Part shown: piece by piece, positions 57,800 through 64,000 of the stretch | Layout of the letters: every line of letters starts with the position of its first letter | How positions within the stretch are numbered: position 1 is the first letter of the stretch | Notes under the pieces: model-generated | Database searches by the model: none | Told to the model about the DNA's origin: nothing | What the model saw: the letters and a program-made list of their open reading frames with translations, nothing else | Program-made: the position numbers and the translations under genes | Source: Endomychus coccineus | Taxonomy: Eukaryota; Arthropoda; Insecta; Coleoptera; Endomychidae | Assembly (NCBI GenBank): GCA_958510875.1 | Contig: OY294067.1 | Coordinates: 266,016,180-266,080,179 of the forward strand | DNA length: 64,000 nt | Direction of reading: 5' to 3'

Positions 57800-58840
57800 C
57801 CTTACTTAGCGGCATTGGAAGCTGTACAAGAACATCGTGTAAGCAGTGTAGTCCAGTCTGCCTACGGATTTGAACCCTTAAGTGGAGATACAGTAAACAA
57901 AAATATGTAAAAAATCGGAAATTTTCCGCAGAATTCAATAAACCAAAATACAAACAACTGGCACCTCGGGGGCCCATAGTAAATTGGACCCAAAGTTGGC
58001 CAAAAACGGTTTTTCTATTTTACTGTCATGGTGCCATCAAATGAAAAAAAGTTTCATACAAAAGTTGTAGAACTATTAAATACGGATCGATCTGTGGAAA
58101 TCCGATGTCAAAAAATTAGAAAATAAATTATTTATTTGCAAAAAAAACCGTTCAAAATTGCGTTTTTTTGAAACGCTCATATCTTCGTGAAAACAAATCA
58201 TTTTTTCACGAAAGTGTAGCTGTCTACTAACTAAAACGGATCGTTTTCAAAAAATTGGAAAATATTATAAACTTTTTGCAAAAATTAATTTTTTCGAAAA
58301 AATCACGTTTTCTTAAAATCTTGATAGCTCATACACGCTTTCATATTTAGAGTCAATTTTGAGTTTAAAATTTTCTTGAAATGTTGTACTAACATTTTTA
58401 TTTATTGCATGCAAGCTTTTTAAATTGATCGTTAATATGCGAAAAATCGTTTTTTTTTAATATCAAGTGCTGAAATTTACAGAGTTTGTACTTTAATACT
58501 TTTATTTTACATAAAAAAATACTACAATGACATATTCGCTCTCTATTCTTCTGAAATTTACCGGTGTGGGGGGAGCCGATTCGGGGTCCTCGGCAACTCC
58601 AGTTTGTGCGTTTGCTTCTTTCTCAACTGAATACGAGGTGCTAGTTGTTTGTATTTTGGTTTATTGAATTCTACGGAACATTTCCGATTTTTTTACATAT
58701 TTTTGTTTACTGTATCTCCGAAGTGAAAAATTAACATGGGGCCAAAAATAGGCAGACTGCACTAGTGGTGGAATGTTGGGAGAAGAGATAGGCATTGGAA
58801 TTAATGACCTCGAATATTTGATGTTTATTTTCGACCAAGA
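57800..58840. mobile_element. 1-kb inverted-repeat element
   Basis: CAGTCTGCC, AAGTGGAGATACAGTAAACA and CAATAAACCAAAATACAAAC (57854-57960) recur inverted at 58640-58770 (GTTTGTATTTTGGTTTATTG, TGTTTACTGTATCTCCGAAG, GGCAGACTG). The 650-bp loop is AT-rich without a coding frame. A non-autonomous foldback-like element. Confidence 0.55.
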
Positions 58841-59098
58841 AATACCTCTAATACTTTCATTTATTACAAACAACATAATTGCTGTTTTATTACTGATTGT
58901 AATTTAACCTTTCCCTAGATATGTTATTGTTTAAGTAAAAAAAGGTCGATGGTAAACGAAATTATCAAATAAATAATAATAACATAATGAAAACACAGTA
59001 AATTTCACAAAAGCTCTTTGAAGGTACATATATCACTAAGACCTAATTCTTTCTGTTAGAAAAACCAGTTCCATTTATAAATTTACGGACATAACGTG
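58841..59098. other. 3' flank of the PLA2-like gene
   Basis: AT-rich DNA beyond the PLA2-like stop codon on the - strand; no polyadenylation signal can be assigned with confidence. Confidence 0.3.
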
Positions 59099-62000
59099 TC
59101 ACCAACTAGGGACATCAAACCATTGATAAATTGGTTCTTTTGTTTTGTCTAACTTATATTCTTCACATTTGGTATACCTGAAAATGATTTTATTACATTA
59201 AAAATTATATAAAATGGTTGAAATTAATTAATTGATCAATTTTAGAAGTTGAAAATATACTAAATCTAATGTAATGCGTTGTAAAAAACGATCAGAATTG
59301 GTTTGGGGTGAAGTGAGTATTGATATGACTGAAATATTGTTTATAAAGTAAATAAGAATTCAACAAAAGTAGAAAATCATAATATACATACAGGATGACC
59401 CAGAGTCCCGAAAAAGTTCAATAGCTCCGTTGCTATTGTAGATATTGCCAAGCGTTTTTATTATGAAGTAAATACACAAACGGAGCATAATTGGAAAATA
59501 TCTGCATTCATATACAGGTTGGTCTTTTTGAGTAATATACCATACTTATGTTTTTTCAATGGAACACCCTATACTGTGATCAATATTTCGGAAGCCCTCA
59601 TTAATATGAGAAGAAAGATATAACATATCATGGGTCCCTTATTAACGGTTTCCGAATTATTAGACATTTTAGAGTTAAAAGGGGTCTACTTGAAAAAATC
59701 ACTCTGCGTTTACTGATCGAGATAACATCACGATTCTTACGGAAGCAGTTTTTCAATATGGTGGTAAATAGTATCCATCAGCAGACATTTTTCAAAAATG
59801 TGCTAAGTATACAGGGTGAACCATAACAGAAAAACATGCATAACTTTCTTATTCTCTATGGAACATCCTGTATATTATTTCATTAGCCGAAGGGTCTTTC
59901 AATAGTTTCCCAACGATGTAAAGTAAGTATGCTCTAGCCAACGATTCGGGTAAGCTTGATTGATTAAAAAGTCGATGGTAGTGTACAGGCGCTCCATCCT
60001 GCTGCAGCCATATGTTTCTCCTTGTATTAAAATTTACGTTTTCTAGAAGAAGTGGCAGATCATTTTCTAGAAATTCCAAGTATCTAATCCCATTCAAAAC
60101 CTCATCAAAAAAGTAAGGACCAATCTTGGTCTCCCACAAATCCTCTCCAAACATTCAATGACCACCTATTTTGATGCTCCAATGGAAGTTTTCAGTCGCA
60201 TAATAATGGATGTATGTTAACTGCTCCATTGCTGTTGAATTTTGCTTCGTCACTAAATAAGATTATATTCAACACCCCATACATTATCAACTAAATTAAG
60301 CATTGTTTCCGCAAAGTTTCTATGTGATACGGATGAAACTTATGCTTTAATGTTATGCGATTAATAGTGCTTTGCGACATTCTATTTTCTGCAGCAATTT
60401 CTCGAGAACTCAATTCTGGGTTTTCTTCTGACATCAGAAGGACTTCTAGTTCTTCATCATCGCGTATTCTTCGACCAAATAATACACTTTGTGTAGTTCC
60501 CAGTAGCTTCAAATCTTTTACTTTTTTTGAAAAGCGGCACGTTGCAGTATACGTGCTCCTGGATATTTCTGCTGGTAAATTCTTCTTGCCAATAAAATAT
60601 TTTTATCAGCTTCTGCTAAACAATACACCATATTCATCAGTTCTTGTAGCGTGAAAATCATTTCGAAAAATAGTATTCTTGGAAGAATCTGAATGAATCT
60701 CAGAACTGACAGGTGGCAAAGTTGATAGTAAAACACTTGATTTGTACATTGTTTACAGTGGAAAACTTCTCGTTTGTTTTATTTAATAACAGCCTGAATG
60801 TTCACTTTTGACCACGCTTACCTTGCATCGTTGGAAAGCTTATTGAAAGACCTTTCGACTAATGAAATAATATATAGGACGTTCCATAGAGAATAAGAAA
60901 GTTATGCGTGTTTTTCTGTTATGATTCACCCTGTTACTTTGAACATTTTTCGAGAAATTGCTGCTAATGGATACTATTTTCCACTAAATTGAAAAACTGC
61001 TCGCGTAAGACTCGTGGTTTTATCTCGATCAGTAAACATGGAGTGATATTTTGAAATAAACCCCTTCTAACTCTAAAATGTCTAATAAGTTGGAAACTGT
61101 TAACAAGAGACCCATGTTATGTTATATCATCCTTCTTAGATTAATGAGGGCTTTCGAAATAATGAACACAGTGTTCCATTGATAAAATATAAGTTTGGTG
61201 TGTCACTTAATGAAGACCATCTTGTATATGAATGCAAATATTTTTCAATTATGCTCTGTTGGTATATTTATTTCATTACAAAAAACCGCTTGGTAATATC
61301 TCCAATAGCATTGGAGCTATTGAACTTTTTCTGAACTCTGGGTCACCTGTATGAGAGAAAACTTAGGAGAGAAAAGGAGGAACTACATTTGTTACTCACC
61401 AGGCATAACTGAAAGTTCTTTTGCATGATACTATAGGATGCTCTTCTTTGAAGCATTTTTTGCCCAAAATATTGAAATAAAAATAACCCATATGTGAAGA
61501 GAGGCTATCATATGTAGATTTTAAACAACTTCGAAATTCGTCATCACATCGACAACTTACACTAAAACACAAAATATTATATATTGAATTGCGTTGGCAG
61601 TTGCTTTATTTCGAACTTAATAAATTCATTTTCAATCAAACCGACTAGAGTCCAAACTTCGATACTGCGCTCTCGCTTGTTATATTACGTATATTACGCT
61701 CTTTTACAAGGTCGGAACTCCAACAATTGCATTCAGGTATTATTTACCTAGTCTATTTTTTGAAAAATCCTGATCCAAACATTCGCATAATAATTTATTG
61801 AACATACCTTGTGGTGGAAAATGGATTCGTCAGGTTGTAATTAGTTTCATATGGACGTAAGATGTCGATACAAAAAAAACGAGTTTGGCAACATTTGTCT
61901 GTCTCTTTGAAAAAACCGTACTCATCAAGATCCATATATTCATCAGTGTCTTCCCCACACCATCTTGTACCTGTGAAGGATCCAATATATTCATGGCATT

Positions 62001-62698
62001 TTTTTTAAGCTTTGATTTATGTTACTTTTGCTTCGAGTACTTTTTAAAATAATTTACCTAGACGAGAACAATACCATCGTTCTTGAATTCTATCAAAATT
62101 TTGAAATGTTTGTCAGGTAGTCATTCAAGAATGTAAGGAAAACAATTCACGGAAAGTCAAATCTTGGAAAAGTAAGTAGGAAAAAGAGACATTGTACTAT
62201 ATGGAGTAGACATAAATACTATATGGAATAAGTTTTGTTAATTTATACTTCATTGTACTGTATCAATCTCTGGATTGGCTGCATTATACGTTGCAAAGCT
62301 TACACAATAAGGCTTTGGATTTCACTTCCCCATTCCAAGTCCAGTCACTTGGACGGGAATGATTTCCACAGAGGCTAGTGTTTTATAAAAATGAAATATG
62401 TATCGTCTTATAGGGGGATAAAATAAGATTCCGTCCATTACGTATATTCCTCTAAAAGTTACCGGGAGGTGAAAAGGACTTACTTCCATAGCCAAAGCGA
62501 TTGAAATCTATAAAAGTATGATGAATGAAATTATGATTTCTACTAACCTGGTTGTGGAAAACCGTTTCCAGATTTGGCGCCGTCAAAAGAATACAAACTG
62601 TTGTTTTTAAATATTATTTGCGAACTATCGCCATACTCGACAGTTAAGATAATCATAACTATTATAATGTAACTCATGTTTATACATATCATGAACAT
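59099..62698 (-). CDS. secreted group III phospholipase A2-like protein, catalytic residues lost
   Basis: Exons 62698-62548, 61970-61808, 61561-61400, 59177-59099 (GT-AG, phases agree) give 184 residues. Residues 1-22 (MFMICINMSYIIIVMIILTV...) look like a signal peptide; Met8 could also be the start. After FPQP the family core begins: GTRWCG at 51-56, then the helix with D75-K-C-C, and later SCRCDDEFRSCLK, YFNILGKKCF, KCEEY and the end YQWFDVPSW, all hallmarks of bee-venom-type (group III) PLA2. The active-site Cys-Cys-Arg-x-His-Asp-x-Cys is here CCQTRFFC: Arg81 replaces the catalytic His and Phe82 the Asp. The Ca-loop WCGxG is WCGED. All cysteine positions look kept. A secreted non-catalytic relative is the best reading. 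The last intron holds a 2-kb mariner. Confidence 0.85.
59387..61353. mobile_element. Tc1/mariner-type element with about 0.5-kb inverted repeats
   Basis: CATACAGGATGACCCAGAGT at the left pairs with ACTCTGGGTCACCTGTATG at the right. The arms pair inward to about 59930 and 60820. The loop carries a - strand transposase relic (listed separately). Long TIRs of this kind occur in several mariner-like lineages. It is inserted in the last intron of the PLA2-like gene, in which it makes up most of the intron. Confidence 0.85.
59849..60736 (-). pseudogene. mariner-like transposase, interrupted
   Basis: Three - strand pieces in order: 60736-60518 (MVYCLAEADKNILLARRIYQ, the N-terminal DUF4817-type helix-turn-helix), 60512-60291 (IRDDEELEVLLMSEENPELS then REIAAENRMSQSTINRI, the second helix-turn-helix) and 60154-59849 (IGPYFFDEVLNGIRYLEFL, then IWLQQDGAPVHY, the block with the second catalytic Asp). 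The reading frame shifts between pieces, and the third catalytic acid region runs into the left terminal repeat, so it is inactive. Confidence 0.75.
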
Positions 62699-62761
62699 GT
62701 ATTCATTGTTTCTTTTATAGTTGGAAATTGCATAAATTAAGATCTGAAATGTTTCATGCAT

Positions 62762-63320
62762 GATTTGTTAAAAGGCTTTTAATTTAGATAACGCTTGAAA
62801 ATGTGGTAAATTTGCAGAATACCGCAGACGCACATAACATGAAAAAACACTATTATAAGATTGAAATAGAATATTGAATTCTTGCAAATATTAACAAATA
62901 AGCATAAAGATAACAAAATGTTACTTTTGGGACAAAAATCATTCTACATTGTTTTGAAAATCTATTTATTTCAAAATCTTTTCATATCTGCATTACACCA
63001 CAGTCATTGAACTGCAGACACATCACAAAGACCATAATGGCGATGATCTAATTTTTCTGTTTTTGCATAAGAACTGTAAGCGTATTTATTATTTTGATTT
63101 TAGGTCGTTCTAGTATGGGTGAGGTAGTTAGGTTCTCAGCTAATTGAATAGCTTAAAATCGTTTTCAAATCCGATTATGTCAAAATCTGGTCCAACTATT
63201 ATTTTATTTTGTATAGTGATTGAATAAGTGCGTGCAAGACAAAACGACAAAGATGGAGATGAATTGGCGTTCTATTCATAGCGTGTTTGTCAGACGTGTA
63301 CCTACACCCAGTGGCGGCTC
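62762..63320. other. 5' flank of the PLA2-like gene
   Basis: AT-rich; the promoter should lie here on the - strand, but no element can be named. Confidence 0.3.
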
Positions 63321-63344
63321 GTGAGTTATGAAAGAGCACAAGAA

Positions 63345-64000
63345 AAAAATTACCTATTTTTTGTACATAAAATCCATTCTCCTATTTTTCATGCTGGAAA
63401 AACCGTCAAAATTCGGAATAGACTGGACAAACCTCTTTTCTATTGATAGGAACTCCAATGCGTTCTGTCCATCTTCTGACATTGTGCTTATCAGAAAAGC
63501 TTCAATGCGTTTGAGGGTGGAAGAACATCGTTCACATTCTGCTGTCGACATGGGCGTTGTACAAATAATATCCAACAGTTTGTATGTTTCCGTCAAAACT
63601 TTCTTTAGGTTGTTGTCTGTTATGAACATTAAAAGTAGCAAAATAACACCTACGTCACACATGTCATTGCGCTCATAAATTGCTGAAAGTTCACTTTTTA
63701 ATTTTACACTATCCAACATAAGATAAGATTTCACAGTTTCATCAAAATGTTTTTGTGGAAATGCATGTCTATAAGTTGTAAAATTTTGAGAATCAAATAA
63801 TTTTGCTGCACTTAAGTGATCCCTAGATCAAATCGGTCGCTAATTTGGCTTAAAATAGCATACTTTCTTTGCAATAACAGCTATTCTACCTCCAGCTGTC
63901 GTTTTTTGTCTTTTCCTAGCAGGTTCTTCATTATTGCGTTCTTGATTGTCATTGTCAGTAGAATTTCTAATTCGAATAATTTGCTGTTGGAGTTGCTCAA
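63345..64000 (-). pseudogene. hAT-type (ZMYM1-like) transposase, C-terminal part
   Basis: The - strand frame 63734-63354 contains LLDIICTTPMSTAECERCSS then TLKRIEAFLISTMSEDGQNA, the hAT dimerisation domain (P-M-S-T/S-A-x-x-E-R-x-F/C-S), as in TTF-type/ZMYM1-like insect transposases. Upstream, to the window edge, the same strand gives a basic ARKRQKTTAGGR segment and, in another frame, AILSQISDRFDL, then DHLSAAKLFD and FDETVKSYLMLDSVKLKSEL. At least two frame changes and stops are needed to join these, so the copy is dead. It continues beyond 64000. Confidence 0.7.

Overview
The window is nuclear DNA from an animal, almost certainly an insect. It is AT-rich, its genes are split by GT-AG introns, and the introns and spacers are packed with decayed transposable elements typical of arthropods (Tc1/mariner, hAT, Penelope-like, non-LTR retrotransposons, a tRNA-derived SINE, THAP-containing DNA transposons and long foldback elements). 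I cannot name the order. Exon boundaries below were read by eye from splice sites, reading phase and family conservation; no search was run.

Four groups of host genes stand out. (1) An HBS1/eRF3-like ribosome-rescue GTPase on the + strand (2231-22834, nine coding exons, 649 residues). It also carries an alternative terminal exon (5042-6030) that replaces the whole GTPase half and would give a SKI7-like protein of 460 residues, the bridge between the cytoplasmic exosome and the SKI complex. (2) Two THAP-domain genes on the - strand (39285-38307, and 32602-29891 with a possible further exon at 27868-27505), plus a + strand paralogue of that last exon (41852-42165) behind a small gene for a 19-residue tandem-repeat protein (41181-41690). 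(3) A SET/MYND (SMYD4/SmydA-like) protein on the + strand (46165 to about 57047). (4) A secreted group III phospholipase A2-like protein on the - strand (62698-59099) whose catalytic His-Asp pair is replaced by Arg-Phe.

Layout: 1-2230, upstream DNA with a Tc1-type transposase relic; 2231-22834, HBS1/SKI7, its introns holding two foldback elements, a Penelope relic, two non-LTR relics and a mariner relic itself split by a 3.7-kb long-TIR element; 22850-32100, gene-poor DNA with hAT, mariner, foldback, Penelope and non-LTR debris and the distal THAP-gene exons; 32200-39300, the THAP genes with an ISL2EU-like element and a 2.3-kb foldback; 39300-46160, repeats, a SINE, a second ISL2EU-like copy and an RNase H-bearing non-LTR end; 46165-57050, the SMYD gene with an inverted Penelope pair and a broken antisense transposon-type gene in its introns; 57050-64000, repeats, the PLA2 gene with a long-TIR mariner in its last intron, and a hAT pseudogene at the right edge.

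The HBS1 and SKI7 isoforms belong to linked mRNA-surveillance steps (stalled-ribosome splitting and 3'-5' mRNA decay), so splice choice in this gene would set the balance between them. The THAP genes and the THAP transposons lie side by side, a reminder that the host THAP domain and these transposases share an origin.
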